From positions 1 through 55,636 of the forward strand of contig JAHECZ010000013.1 of NCBI GenBank assembly GCA_024641475.1: a stretch of 55,636 nucleotides of DNA, read 5' to 3'. The notes under the pieces were generated by a model. The model worked only from the letters and a program-made list of their open reading frames with translations, had not been told where the DNA came from and did no database searches. Source of the DNA: Gammaproteobacteria bacterium. GTDB taxonomy: Bacteria; Pseudomonadota; Gammaproteobacteria; UBA6429; Thiohalophilaceae. Positions 30,953 through 40,081 of this stretch are shown piece by piece. Made by a program: the position numbers and the translations under genes. Within the stretch, counting starts at the first letter, position 1, and each line of letters starts with the position of its first letter.

Positions 30953-32614
30953 CTAATTAATTGTAACCGACAGGCAAGAATTATTATTGCGGGATTTATA
31001 TCCGGTTAAAACAAGATTCACATCATATACCTCGATGATGTACGTGCCCGATGTGAAGTTATAGGTTAGGGTTTCCGTGATGGGTTGAATCACAGATGAA
31101 CTGGCAACCAGCCCGGATTTGTGCAAGTAGATGTCCGGGTCTGAACTATTGTCGCCCGTTACGGTAATAGTGTGAGAACCTGCAGATGCAGTAAATTTCA
31201 GATAACGATAATTGCCTAGTTTATTATCGACCCCCGCGGTGTCGGTAGTGCAGACTGAAACTGATCCGCCACCGCTACTGATCGATGAATAGATTGGAAA
31301 AATGTAACCAGAGGTAAGACTGCCTGCGTGTGTTTCAGTACTGCCATAATCATCAATTATGGTATCAATGGACTGCCCGGTGAGCAATGTATTCACGGTG
31401 GTTGCCTGAGATGCATTGCGGGTTTTAAATGCGTTTATAAATGGAAAAAGCGTGGTGAGAGCAGGGGTTGTGCGTTGGTCGTTTACTAACACAGTATAGA
31501 TTGGTGAAAAGCCTGCTGATCCTGAATTATTGTTCAGGTAGAGATCATATATAATTTTTTGAATTGACGGTTCGCTGAACCAGCCTGGATAGGCTGTGCT
31601 GGCCGCGTCAATGTCGAATGTGCTGCCTTTGGATTGTTGCGCTCCTTTGGAATCTTTATAAATCGGATCGCCGCTACCCATGGCAGAAAAGGCATTGCCA
31701 AAGCCTTCACCGAAAGCCACGCGAGGATCGAGTCGGTCATTATCACCGTGTGATCCACCGATGGAATCACTGCGGGAGAATTTGTCTTCGACATAGTGGC
31801 CGAACTCGTGAATGATTACATGATAGTCATATTCATCGGTATCATTGTCTGCATCACCCAGCAGATAGATCATGCTGCCATTCCAGCTCGACGTGCCAAT
31901 TTTGCCTGCAGTTGGTTCGCCACTGACACTGGTATTTTTCGGACTCCAGCCCAAATTCATCGCCGGGAAGACTAAATTACTGTTAGCCGTGAGGACCAAT
32001 GCTTTAGCATCGTACACGGAATCTATAATGGCAAAGGGCGCAGCAACGCGTGTGTCAGTATACTGCCATAGTCCGTTTACCTGTGATGCGCCAGAGGGAG
32101 CATGTAGATCACGTGTTTCATTGTTTGTGCCAGTGGCTGCGGGGTTACCGCTCATTGACCAGGGTATATTCGAGCACGTGTTATCGACAACTTTAAAATC
32201 CCAGGAGGGAGTACCCGACTGATATAAGGCGGCTATTACTCGCATGGTAATTGAAGTGTTCGCAGGTACGGTAAGAGTGTAATTGCCAGTATCAGAGGCG
32301 GCTGTCGAAGTTTGAATACAATTGGAGGCAGTATTGATTGCCTGGACAGTAACGCCGCGCGCTGGTTGCGTATGTATTGTATTGAGATAATCCAGCCCGC
32401 CATTACTGGCATGCGGAACACGATCATACGTTATCAATCCGCTGATGCTGACCGTGGCGCCCCCAGTGGCTGGGCATGCTGGCAACTCAATACTTGGTGT
32501 ACTGCAGGTACCGCCGAGTGCAGTTGTAGAGCCACCACCACTGCAAGCACTGATGATTCCGCAAGTGCAAATGACAAAAATGGGAATAAACCGCACACGC
32601 ACCTCAATATTCAT
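30953..32614 (-). CDS. Secreted zinc metalloprotease lipoprotein (HExxH)
   Basis: A 553-aa protein with a lipoprotein signal (CGIISACSGGG). A beta-sandwich carboxypeptidase-regulatory-like region follows (residues ~50-130, SISGLITYDRVP). The central catalytic domain carries HEFGHYVED (residues ~270-278), where the HExxH supplies two zinc ligands and the catalytic Glu. GEGFGNAFSAM ~30 residues further on could supply the third, Glu ligand, as in gluzincins. The C-terminal ~100 residues resemble a pre-peptidase C-terminal domain (SDPDIYLHKSG, YNFTSGTYIIEVYD). It is probably anchored at the cell surface or in the periplasm. The target is unknown. Confidence 0.75.
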   Translation of the reverse strand: MNIEVRVRFIPIFVICTCGIISACSGGGSTTALGGTCSTPSIELPACPATGGATVSISGLITYDRVPHASNGGLDYLNTIHTQPARGVTVQAINTASNCIQTSTAASDTGNYTLTVPANTSITMRVIAALYQSGTPSWDFKVVDNTCSNIPWSMSGNPAATGTNNETRDLHAPSGASQVNGLWQYTDTRVAAPFAIIDSVYDAKALVLTANSNLVFPAMNLGWSPKNTSVSGEPTAGKIGTSSWNGSMIYLLGDADNDTDEYDYHVIIHEFGHYVEDKFSRSDSIGGSHGDNDRLDPRVAFGEGFGNAFSAMGSGDPIYKDSKGAQQSKGSTFDIDAASTAYPGWFSEPSIQKIIYDLYLNNNSGSAGFSPIYTVLVNDQRTTPALTTLFPFINAFKTRNASQATTVNTLLTGQSIDTIIDDYGSTETHAGSLTSGYIFPIYSSISSGGGSVSVCTTDTAGVDNKLGNYRYLKFTASAGSHTITVTGDNSSDPDIYLHKSGLVASSSVIQPITETLTYNFTSGTYIIEVYDVNLVLTGYKSRNNNSCLSVTIN

Positions 32615-32704
32615 TGAGTTTCATTCTGACACAAAAACAGTGTGGAACTGAGAGCAAGGTCAAAAATGCAGTGTAACCAGAATATTGGGGAGTGAAGGAG
32701 GCCG

Positions 32705-32739
32705 GATCAGCGCAATCGATAAGTTATTCTGCGCCGATC
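32705..32739. repeat. Inverted repeat downstream of small membrane-protein gene
   Basis: GATCAGCGCA (32705-32714) can pair with TGCGCCGATC (32730-32739) over 10 bp with one G-U pair and a 15-nt loop. It lies just past the stop of the gene at 32763. No T-run follows on either strand, so it could be a processing or weak termination site. Confidence 0.45.
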
Positions 32740-32762
32740 TTAAGGCTTAAGTAAGCGGCCGT

Positions 32763-32957
32763 CTATTCGTACGTACCCACGTTCCCGCTATCCGGCTCGG
32801 TCATCACCCAATAATGCCGAATCAGCGCAGCGATACTGCTTAGTACCAGTATGGAGCCGAGAGCGATGGTTAAGGCAGAAGGCAGTGCGGCGACCAGGAT
32901 AATTCCAAATGCCGTCGCGCCGATGGCGATAAATTCAATAAATGCGCGTCCCATCAT
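32763..32957 (-). CDS. Small two-helix membrane protein
   Basis: The ATG at 32957 is chosen because a perfect AGGAGG sits 6 nt upstream (32969-32964); the longer frame to 33011 has no such site. The 64-aa product has two hydrophobic helices (residues ~6-26 and ~29-48) and a short acidic C-terminal tail (TEPDSGNVGTYE). The family is unknown. The strong ribosome-binding site argues for a real and well-translated gene. Confidence 0.65.
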   Translation of the reverse strand: MMGRAFIEFIAIGATAFGIILVAALPSALTIALGSILVLSSIAALIRHYWVMTEPDSGNVGTYE

Positions 32958-33130
32958 ATAAAACCTCCTTTGTGTAATTATTGATTCGTTGTGACACAGT
33001 TCAGATGTCAAACGTGAATAGCATCACAAGATGCGCAAAGAATAGACGCCGCGTATACGCGAGTCAATGGACGCAACGAGGATTAATACCAAATAGTCCG
33101 TGAAATTTCTGGAATGTAACCGCGCGAGCG

Positions 33131-36100
33131 TTACTGGAATACTTCACGCCAATAAATAATCCGGTCATCACCACGGAACTGCCCAAACGAGGCGGTGCCG
33201 GGTTGCGTTCTCAGATAAGGATGAGCGGTAAATGGAATAAGGTAATCACCGCCGTTACCACCGCCCGTGTAGAAAAGCTGCCAGCCGGCACTGTGACTGA
33301 AGGTATCCGGTACATGAACGCGACCCGATACGCCGGTGAAATCATAGGTGCCGCTGCTGACCGTCGGTGCGGCGCGATGGTAATAACCCTGCCCGTCACC
33401 CGCACTGACATTACCTGGTGCTGTCGAGGCCGGTGGGATAATCGTAAACAGCGTGCAACTGTCATTGGTTTTGGCTGACCAGCTACTGCATTGTCCCGCC
33501 GCAATGGCGCTGCAGTATTGGGTTTGTGCCCACATCGATAACGGCAGCGTTTCCGGGCCATAGGCGTTATCCGCATAGAGCCGACCAAAATACAACGCCG
33601 TGCTGGCCACTAAACGATAGCTATCACTGCCGATAGTGAGATTGGTTGAATCGATACTGACATTATCGGAATCGACAGGATGAATTCCCAATGCCACAGT
33701 CGTAAACGGTGTCTCTGCGGTGTAACTGGGTCCACTGCCGCTACGGTTGATATCGAGGCGCTCCTGCACATCGATGACGCCATTGGTGAATTGGCCGCTC
33801 GCCGGTGTGCTGGCCGGTGCATTGATATCAATGCGTGCCCTCAGATCCGTGGGAGTTCCGGCCGGATCATTCACGGTGCCCACATTAAATTTGCCTGTCT
33901 CGTTGGGCAGACTGGGGTTATCGGTAAAGGGCGTGCTGAACTTCGACCAGTTACCAGAATAATTTTGTGTCAGTGTGCCATCGCCACACACCGCACCAAG
34001 TCGTTGGGCGGTTAAGCGAAAATTTACATCAAAATCTTCATCCAGGTAACTGAAGTTATCCGTGCAGGTACTGGCCGTGGCACTGTCGGTGCGATTGGTG
34101 ATGGTATTGTTAGTCAAACAAAAATGATCGGGTATAAACCGGCCGATATAGGCGCTGGTATTGAGCGTGGCATCGCCTATGGTATTACCAAAATAACCAC
34201 CCGCTGGCGTGTTAGCGGTAAAGGTGAATACGCCGACTTCTGACACCGTTTGATTCGACGTGACATGTTCACCCACATCGGTTGCGCTGGAATTGATCGT
34301 GCTGACGCCCAACGTGCCCGGGTTGATGGCAGGCGCAATATTGGTGTGGCTGAGCGTCATCCCATTCAATTGAAAATTTGGCGTAACGTTGTTATCCGCA
34401 CAGGCGGCGCGCACTTTCAGATTGAAATTTTCACCGGCACGTTTGAATACGCTACAGGTCGGCATGGCAGCGGCGCAATCTGAATTGGCATCATCACTGT
34501 AGACATAAAACTTGTATGGCTTGGTGACGTACGTTGTCGCGCCATTCATGATCAATCCCGTTTCACTACCTGAACCGGTGAATTGGCTGTTTAACGTCAA
34601 TTGACCTGCATCAGTGTAGGTTAGCGTGATGCTGGCTTCACCACTGGCATTAAAATTCAACGGCACACTGCTGCCGGGCGAGGCGGTGGCGAGCGCGTAA
34701 TTAGTCGTGCCGTTATTCAGAGTTAACGCACGCGTGCCTGTCGCAGGACTGGTGTAACTGGTCCAGAAATTCACACTGGCAGTACGACTCTGAAATGACG
34801 GCACACACTGTTGTGAGGTGTTATCCAGTCGTACTGCACTGACGGTAATTGCACTGGAGGTGGCGCAGGAAGTTTGTGTCGGTATCGTATAGATAAAACC
34901 GGTGTCGTAAAAAGTTAAATTGCAATCCACAGTACCTGTCGATGTATTGGTGCACACTGTCGCACTGGTTGGACTGGGAGTCGGCGCACTCGTTGCTAAT
35001 GTTACTGCACCTGCGACGCTATGGCGTAATGGCACCGTCGTCGCACCCTCGCTGAAACTGATCGTGTCACCACCGACCCAGCCGGTGGGAGCGAGGGTGA
35101 CAGTAACATTACCTGTGTACAAGCTGGCGCAGGTGCTATCTGCACAAGCGCGTACAGTAATGCTTTCCGGATTACAGGTTAATGCGGTGCCGTCATGTTG
35201 TATTTCAATATGATGGAAAGTGCTGCCACAACTGCGGGTGTCATTTTTTACCGCCGTAATACCGGCCGCATCCAGAGCGCTGTTAAAAATACGGACCTCA
35301 TCAATAAGCCCGTTAAAGCGATACTGGTTGTTGCCTTCGCTACTGGCATTGTTTTCGCCACCGATACTGGCAGCGCCATTATCCGTACCCCAGGAGCCGG
35401 TGTAAGTCAGTGCGCTGGTGACAGCGGTGCCGTTGACAAAGATCTGGCGCGTCTTCGTCGTGGCGTTATGTACCGCGGCGACGTGAAACCAGCTGCCAGT
35501 GGAGATGACGATAGGACTGTCAACACTTACCGGTGTAACGTTGCGAGAGAAAAAGCGCAACTTACCATTATCCGAGTCACCCAGACTCAAGGCATAGCCA
35601 CCGTTATTGTTTTGATCATCGGCAAATATGCGCTGGTCACCCGTAATACGATTGGCGCGGATCCAGGCGGTGATCGTGAAACTGCCGGTTAAATTGGTGA
35701 AACCTGGTAAAGCGATGTAATCGTTATTACCGTCAAATGATCCATAGCGGCAGGTGCCAGGTGAACCCGCGATCGCAGGAGTACTGTTGGCGGTTACCGG
35801 ACCATTCGTCGCGGTGCCATTGTAACCATTGCCACTGCTGTCGCTGACTTCATTGGCCGTGCCATTCCAGGCCGCTTCTTCAAAATTCCATTGGGCCAGT
35901 GGTTTGGCGAGAATCGTACCAACCGGATAATGATTGATAACAGATCCATTCACTTCGTTATAAAGAAACAAATAAAAATACACTTGTCCGGAGTTGCTGG
36001 TGGCAGTGGTCGGGATGCTGATGGTCGTGGAGGTACTACCCGCCGGGATGGAAGCGGTACCACTGACATAAGTGAAATCCGTCCCGGCGATCGCCGTGGC

Positions 36101-36802
36101 ATTTTGGGTGCGATAACCAATGCTGATGTTGTAGCTGCTGGTACTGGCAATGCTTAACGTAAAGATCGCGGTTTGTCCTTTGACGACCGTAACATTGTTT
36201 ACACTGACCACTGGTGCGGTTGTGCCACCTGTCGTCACATCATTGGAAGCGGCCTGGGTGATCGGTCCGGAATTACCCGAACCTGCAATAACCCAGTCAC
36301 CGGTACCATCCGGACTACGTGCAATGGTTTGCGTATTGGAGGCGCTGATACTCCAGCCAAAAGGCAGATTGCAGGCGTCGTCGCGGTGTGCGGTATAGCC
36401 GGCCACACTGAGGTAATCAATCGTGTTACCGCCGGCATCGAGCAGAAGAATATCGGTACCGTTGGTCAGATCAATAAAGTTCTGACTGCTGATATAGGGT
36501 TTGTCGATCACGATCCAGGGATAATTCGTGGTCGTGGCATTTGCAAGGCTGATGCTACCGGAACATGAGTTTTGATAATTACAAATATTGATTGACCAGT
36601 TATTAAAAGTACTGGAAGTGATACCGGTGTCCAGGAGGGCTATTTCGACAAAGCGCGAGCTGTTACCGGTGCGATTCACTTCGTTGATTGTCGCAAAGCC
36701 CGCATAACTGGAGCAGACGGCTTGCACGCTTAGATGAATGACACCCAGCAGGATGCCGAGGATATATTTAGCGGACCAACGCTTGTCGAAATGAATAAGC
36801 AT
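33131..36802 (-). CDS. mshQ: MSHA biogenesis protein MshQ, large adhesin-like pilus-associated protein
   Basis: The 1223-aa protein is last in the MSHA operon. It has a signal peptide (SVQAVCSSY) and then, in order, a lamin-tail-type domain (~30-180, ATINEVNRTGNSSRFVEIAL), a Calx-beta-like segment (~193-290) and a LamG/concanavalin-type domain (~335-515, CRYGSFDGNNDYIALPGF). A long Cys-containing region with the DUF6701 character of MshQ proteins fills ~640-1223. This protein is thought to be exported with the pilus and perhaps to sit at the tip; its exact role is unsettled. The start is 2 nt after the mshP stop. Confidence 0.82.
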   Translation of the reverse strand: MLIHFDKRWSAKYILGILLGVIHLSVQAVCSSYAGFATINEVNRTGNSSRFVEIALLDTGITSSTFNNWSINICNYQNSCSGSISLANATTTNYPWIVIDKPYISSQNFIDLTNGTDILLLDAGGNTIDYLSVAGYTAHRDDACNLPFGWSISASNTQTIARSPDGTGDWVIAGSGNSGPITQAASNDVTTGGTTAPVVSVNNVTVVKGQTAIFTLSIASTSSYNISIGYRTQNATAIAGTDFTYVSGTASIPAGSTSTTISIPTTATSNSGQVYFYLFLYNEVNGSVINHYPVGTILAKPLAQWNFEEAAWNGTANEVSDSSGNGYNGTATNGPVTANSTPAIAGSPGTCRYGSFDGNNDYIALPGFTNLTGSFTITAWIRANRITGDQRIFADDQNNNGGYALSLGDSDNGKLRFFSRNVTPVSVDSPIVISTGSWFHVAAVHNATTKTRQIFVNGTAVTSALTYTGSWGTDNGAASIGGENNASSEGNNQYRFNGLIDEVRIFNSALDAAGITAVKNDTRSCGSTFHHIEIQHDGTALTCNPESITVRACADSTCASLYTGNVTVTLAPTGWVGGDTISFSEGATTVPLRHSVAGAVTLATSAPTPSPTSATVCTNTSTGTVDCNLTFYDTGFIYTIPTQTSCATSSAITVSAVRLDNTSQQCVPSFQSRTASVNFWTSYTSPATGTRALTLNNGTTNYALATASPGSSVPLNFNASGEASITLTYTDAGQLTLNSQFTGSGSETGLIMNGATTYVTKPYKFYVYSDDANSDCAAAMPTCSVFKRAGENFNLKVRAACADNNVTPNFQLNGMTLSHTNIAPAINPGTLGVSTINSSATDVGEHVTSNQTVSEVGVFTFTANTPAGGYFGNTIGDATLNTSAYIGRFIPDHFCLTNNTITNRTDSATASTCTDNFSYLDEDFDVNFRLTAQRLGAVCGDGTLTQNYSGNWSKFSTPFTDNPSLPNETGKFNVGTVNDPAGTPTDLRARIDINAPASTPASGQFTNGVIDVQERLDINRSGSGPSYTAETPFTTVALGIHPVDSDNVSIDSTNLTIGSDSYRLVASTALYFGRLYADNAYGPETLPLSMWAQTQYCSAIAAGQCSSWSAKTNDSCTLFTIIPPASTAPGNVSAGDGQGYYHRAAPTVSSGTYDFTGVSGRVHVPDTFSHSAGWQLFYTGGGNGGDYLIPFTAHPYLRTQPGTASFGQFRGDDRIIYWREVFQ

Positions 36803-36804
36803 GT

Positions 36805-37209
36805 TTAGGGCCCCTTTGCCATCAATTCAATTTGGCGCGTGGCACTTAGCGTCGCGAAGCGACAGGTGCCGGTGCTGGTCAGTGTGTAATAGGTTTTGCT
36901 GTTAATCGTGTTACTCGTGCAGCTAACACTGGCACTGCAACCATCCATTGCCGTGGCGGTAAAATTTACTGCTGGATAGGGCGTGGCACAATTGGCCGCT
37001 GCGCCATTTAAACTGAACAACTGACCCAGTGCGATCTGCGCACCGCTTTCGGCCGCATAAAAGGCGCGCGTGGAAATCACTTCCTGACTCAACGATTGAT
37101 GACTGCTTTGTGTCAGGCTGACCAGAGCCGTGCCGATCAGTGCCATGATCACCAGAATAAAAATCGCCACGGGCAAGCTGAAACCGGTTTGTCGAAAACT
37201 ACATGACAT
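36805..37209 (-). CDS. mshP: MSHA biogenesis protein MshP (PilX-like minor component)
   Basis: A 134-aa protein with a pilin-type N-terminus in which the leader is followed by GFSLPVAIFILVIMALIG, the PilX/MshP form lacking the +5 Glu of true pilins. FYAAESGAQIALG follows, typical of PilX/MshP. It overlaps the mshO end by 11 nt and is followed directly by mshQ. It probably forms part of a minor pilin tip complex. Confidence 0.82.
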   Translation of the reverse strand: MSCSFRQTGFSLPVAIFILVIMALIGTALVSLTQSSHQSLSQEVISTRAFYAAESGAQIALGQLFSLNGAAANCATPYPAVNFTATAMDGCSASVSCTSNTINSKTYYTLTSTGTCRFATLSATRQIELMAKGP

Positions 37210-37996
37210 TGCGGATTTGCACCTCGTGGGTCAGGCGTATCCATTCGTTGTCCTGCATGAAACGCAAGTCCAGTGTGATAATGGCGTTACGTTTCAACGT
37301 GCCCGGCGTGTAGGTAAATGGCGTCACCAGGTTACCGTTATCGATGAGTTGAATATTTTCTGCCAGCAGAACATTGCCACTGGCAGGTGGTGCGCTTTGA
37401 ATATTATTCAGGCCGTAACCGCTGTAACGATTCAATTGAGTCCCGCTAACGCAAAAACTGATCGGTGAACCGACAATAAAAAAACGTTTTTGTGGCGATT
37501 CATCACTGAAACGATGTGCGGCTGACAGCGTCACAGTCGCAGTAGGCGAACCACTGACGGTGTTCAATGCCGCCATCGGACTGGGACTGCTTGTGGTATA
37601 TAAATTTGCGGTGGTGTAAGGATAAACCACAACATAACGAGACCCGGCGACTGCCGGTAAATTAAACGCAGCGGCGGTAAAGTTGCTGCTGGCGACATCG
37701 ACAGGCAAGGTTAAATACGCCGAGCCGCTTTGTATCGGTAAAAATTCCAGGCAGTTATTGCTGACGCGAATACTGTTGGGAAGTGCCACGCGCAATTCAC
37801 GGGTAAGACGTTCGGCACTGGCGCGACCGATAGCCGCCAGATCCTGGCGACGCACGGTATCGCTGTATGCGCCGACACTGCGGCTGATATAGGCGGCCGT
37901 ACCGGCCATGATCACGCCCAACACAGTAATCACCACAACGAGTTCGATCAGGCTGAAACCTTTGCGATGCATGTAAAGACAGATTTTATATCGCAT
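37199..37996 (-). CDS. mshO: MSHA minor pilin MshO
   Basis: A 265-aa prepilin with the processing site KGFSLIELVVVITVLGV and Glu at +5. The start at 37996 shares TAATG with the mshD stop, giving a 13-residue leader; an internal ATG at 37972 gives a shorter leader. The length and the central region with paired Cys fit the GspJ-like large minor pilin MshO. It acts with MshD and MshP in pilus initiation. Confidence 0.82.
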   Translation of the reverse strand: MRYKICLYMHRKGFSLIELVVVITVLGVIMAGTAAYISRSVGAYSDTVRRQDLAAIGRASAERLTRELRVALPNSIRVSNNCLEFLPIQSGSAYLTLPVDVASSNFTAAAFNLPAVAGSRYVVVYPYTTANLYTTSSPSPMAALNTVSGSPTATVTLSAAHRFSDESPQKRFFIVGSPISFCVSGTQLNRYSGYGLNNIQSAPPASGNVLLAENIQLIDNGNLVTPFTYTPGTLKRNAIITLDLRFMQDNEWIRLTHEVQIRNVM

Positions 37997-38532
37997 TAGA
38001 AATTTACCCGATAGGCACTGACCGGAATCGAATTACCCAGTGGTGTGGTAATCGTCACGGTGATCCGTTTGGCCTGTTGATTTGATGCCAACCCCAGTTC
38101 TGTACCAGCATAGGCGACGCTGACCTGCACACGAAAATCATCGTATAACGTCGATGCTGCGCCGCTGACGATCGATAGCGGTGGTTGTTCATTCAGGCCA
38201 TCGTAGTCATCAACATCATCGTAACTGAGCCGCGTCGCCTCAGCCGGATCCGCGGTGGGAATACTGGCGGTGCACGCCAGCGCACCGCTGTCGGTGGAAT
38301 TGCAGCGCGGCATGCCGCCACTCCCGGTGTTTTCATCAAAACGTTTGCTGAGGATTTCATCCAGATAGGTTTGCGCCAATTCCATTGCGCGGGTTTGTAG
38401 CAGACCTTCGGGGCTCTGCAGCACAGCGCGATTGATCACCAGCGTGACACCGGTGAGGGCAACGGCGAGCACGATGATCACGACGATGAGTTCGATCAGC
38501 GTGAAACCGCGATGTCTAGCAACCATGGGCAT
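37996..38532 (-). CDS. mshD: MSHA minor pilin MshD
   Basis: A 178-aa prepilin with leader MPMVARHRG and FTLIELIVVIIVLAVALTG; the +5 Glu is present. The globular part has a YLDEILSKRFDE segment typical of GspI/MshD-type minor pilins. It overlaps the mshC end by 17 nt and the mshO start at its stop, so translation is coupled. The ATG at 38526 is an equally possible start. Confidence 0.82.
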   Translation of the reverse strand: MPMVARHRGFTLIELIVVIIVLAVALTGVTLVINRAVLQSPEGLLQTRAMELAQTYLDEILSKRFDENTGSGGMPRCNSTDSGALACTASIPTADPAEATRLSYDDVDDYDGLNEQPPLSIVSGAASTLYDDFRVQVSVAYAGTELGLASNQQAKRITVTITTPLGNSIPVSAYRVNF

Positions 38533-38956
38533 AACCGCTAGTCTCGATGCACACCTGTCGGGTGGTATCGCCCGTAATCACAATGGTAGTCACTGGCGAC
38601 GCGTCACCCAGACTGGTGTAATTCAATGTGGCATTGCTGAGGGTGATGCCTGCCGGTATCGGTGTATCGCGTGTTTGTGTACCGGCATCAGTGAATTGAA
38701 TGCGAATGCGTTTGTTGGTGTTATCCACTTGCAACTGTACATTCGCGCCAAGGCCTTTGCTCATCGCCAGTTGCTGGGCTTCCTGCGCGGCACGTAGGAG
38801 TTGATCCTGGATGGTGCGGGATTCAAACGCGGAGCTTTGTAAAAAGCGCGGCGCTACATACACCGCGAGGATGCCGAGAATGGTGATGATCGTAACCAGC
38901 TCGATCAGGGTGAAGCCGTTGGTACGATCACTCCGTGGCACAACATTACACTCCAT
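38516..38956 (-). CDS. mshC: MSHA minor pilin MshC
   Basis: A 146-aa prepilin with a 14-residue leader ending TNG and FTLIELVTIITILGILAVYVAPRF. The C-terminus ends QVCIETSGYAHGC, a Cys pair that could form the disulphide loop. It is separated from mshA by a hairpin terminator, so it should be expressed at a lower level than the major pilin. Confidence 0.82.
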   Translation of the reverse strand: MECNVVPRSDRTNGFTLIELVTIITILGILAVYVAPRFLQSSAFESRTIQDQLLRAAQEAQQLAMSKGLGANVQLQVDNTNKRIRIQFTDAGTQTRDTPIPAGITLSNATLNYTSLGDASPVTTIVITGDTTRQVCIETSGYAHGC

Positions 38957-38960
38957 CCTT

Positions 38961-38988
38961 AAAAAGCAAAAGGCGGTTGTTCACCGCC
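38961..38988 (-). terminator. Intra-operon terminator between mshA and mshC
   Basis: A 6-bp GC-rich stem (ACCGCC/GGCGGT pairing 38983-38988 with 38972-38977) with a TTGTT-type loop is followed on the minus strand by TTTTGCTTTTT (38971-38961). It probably ends most transcripts after mshA, letting a fraction read into the minor pilin genes. Confidence 0.75.
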
Positions 38989-39014
38989 CTTTGTGATTAT
39001 GTATTAAAGAATCA

Positions 39015-39503
39015 TTAGCATGTAAGCGGATTAGGCACGGTAACCGGATCAATGGGTGTTGGCGCAACAACGGCGTTAGGGGTGTAAGTAACCTGGCATG
39101 TCGCGCTACCACCTTTTGGTGTAAACACAATAGGAGTTGTTGTGGCTGCACACGCAGCAGCATTAGCTGGGACAACGGTATATCCATCAGGCACTGGCAT
39201 CGCAGCAAACATGCCAGCACAAGTTGGTCGACCACCCATGCCAGTATTTCCTGTTTCTGCAAGTACTGTTACAGGAGTACCGCTCATCGTGACAGAGGTA
39301 GATGTTTTGACACCAGCAACAACGTATTGTGCTTGTGCCAGTGCAACTGCGGCACGAAGACCACCAGCTACACCTTGCACACTTGAGGCACGCGCATCGG
39401 TCGTCACGTCGATAAACTTCGGCAGCGCGACCGCTGCCAGTAAACCTAAAATCACGATCACCACGACCAATTCAATCAATGTAAAACCACGTTGTGTCTG
39501 CAT
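39015..39503 (-). CDS. mshA: MSHA major pilin MshA
   Basis: A 162-aa prepilin with a six-residue leader (MQTQRG) and FTLIELVVVIVILGLLAAVALPKF, the canonical type IVa N-terminal helix with Glu at +5. The start follows GAGG by 5 nt. The globular domain has Cys pairs, including the C-terminal PLTC, as in MSHA major pilins. It is the structural subunit of the pilus, used for surface attachment and twitching-like motion. A terminator follows at 38961-38988. Confidence 0.87.
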   Translation of the reverse strand: MQTQRGFTLIELVVVIVILGLLAAVALPKFIDVTTDARASSVQGVAGGLRAAVALAQAQYVVAGVKTSTSVTMSGTPVTVLAETGNTGMGGRPTCAGMFAAMPVPDGYTVVPANAAACAATTTPIVFTPKGGSATCQVTYTPNAVVAPTPIDPVTVPNPLTC

Positions 39504-39505
39504 AC

Positions 39506-40081
39506 TTACCTCGATGTATCCTTGTGAGTAACGGTTGTGGCGGGTAACCGGCGCGCGTCGCGCAACCAGCGGTAGGGATGGACACTGCGTAAGGTCAAGC
39601 CTTTGAGGGTGTCGCCCGCATCAAACCGGCCATTGTGGTTGTTATCGTCATAGACCGGGAAAATCTTGAATTCGATTTGAGCTAAGTCGTTGTCTGGGCT
39701 ACTGAAATACTCGGCATTGTCGACCTTATAGATCAATGACTTAGTATCAGTACGGAAATACCAGGCGCCGCCGGGGAGTTCACTGTGCATACCCGTCAGG
39801 TAGCCGTGATAGTTCAAAGGGGTTTGCGCCAGTAAACGAATCGGGTTGGAATCGACATAACTGCGCAAGCCGGCAATATCGGCGTGGGCAATGTGTTCAG
39901 CAATGGTCAGCGCCAGCGCGCTCTGCAGATTGCCGACGGTTTGATCGACCACGGCCTGCTCGGCGGTGACTTGCAGTTTCCACAAACGATCAAAGGCAAA
40001 ATACAGCAGCGTACTGATAATGCAGATGACCACGACCAATTCCAGAATGGTAAAACCCGACTGACGCGCAAGACGGATCAT
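39506..40081 (-). CDS. MshF/MshB-type prepilin-like protein
   Basis: The start at 40081 overlaps the mshG stop (ATGA) and gives the leader MIRLARQSG before FTILELVVVICIISTLLYF. The 191-aa product has the segment NLQSALALTIAEHIAHA, then LNYHG and LPGGAWYF, and a Ca-binding-like loop DDNNHNGRFDAGD. Between mshG and mshA the reference operon carries mshF and mshB. Only one gene is present here, and I cannot say firmly which it is; the middle region reminds me more of MshF. Confidence 0.7.
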   Translation of the reverse strand: MIRLARQSGFTILELVVVICIISTLLYFAFDRLWKLQVTAEQAVVDQTVGNLQSALALTIAEHIAHADIAGLRSYVDSNPIRLLAQTPLNYHGYLTGMHSELPGGAWYFRTDTKSLIYKVDNAEYFSSPDNDLAQIEFKIFPVYDDNNHNGRFDAGDTLKGLTLRSVHPYRWLRDARRLPATTVTHKDTSR

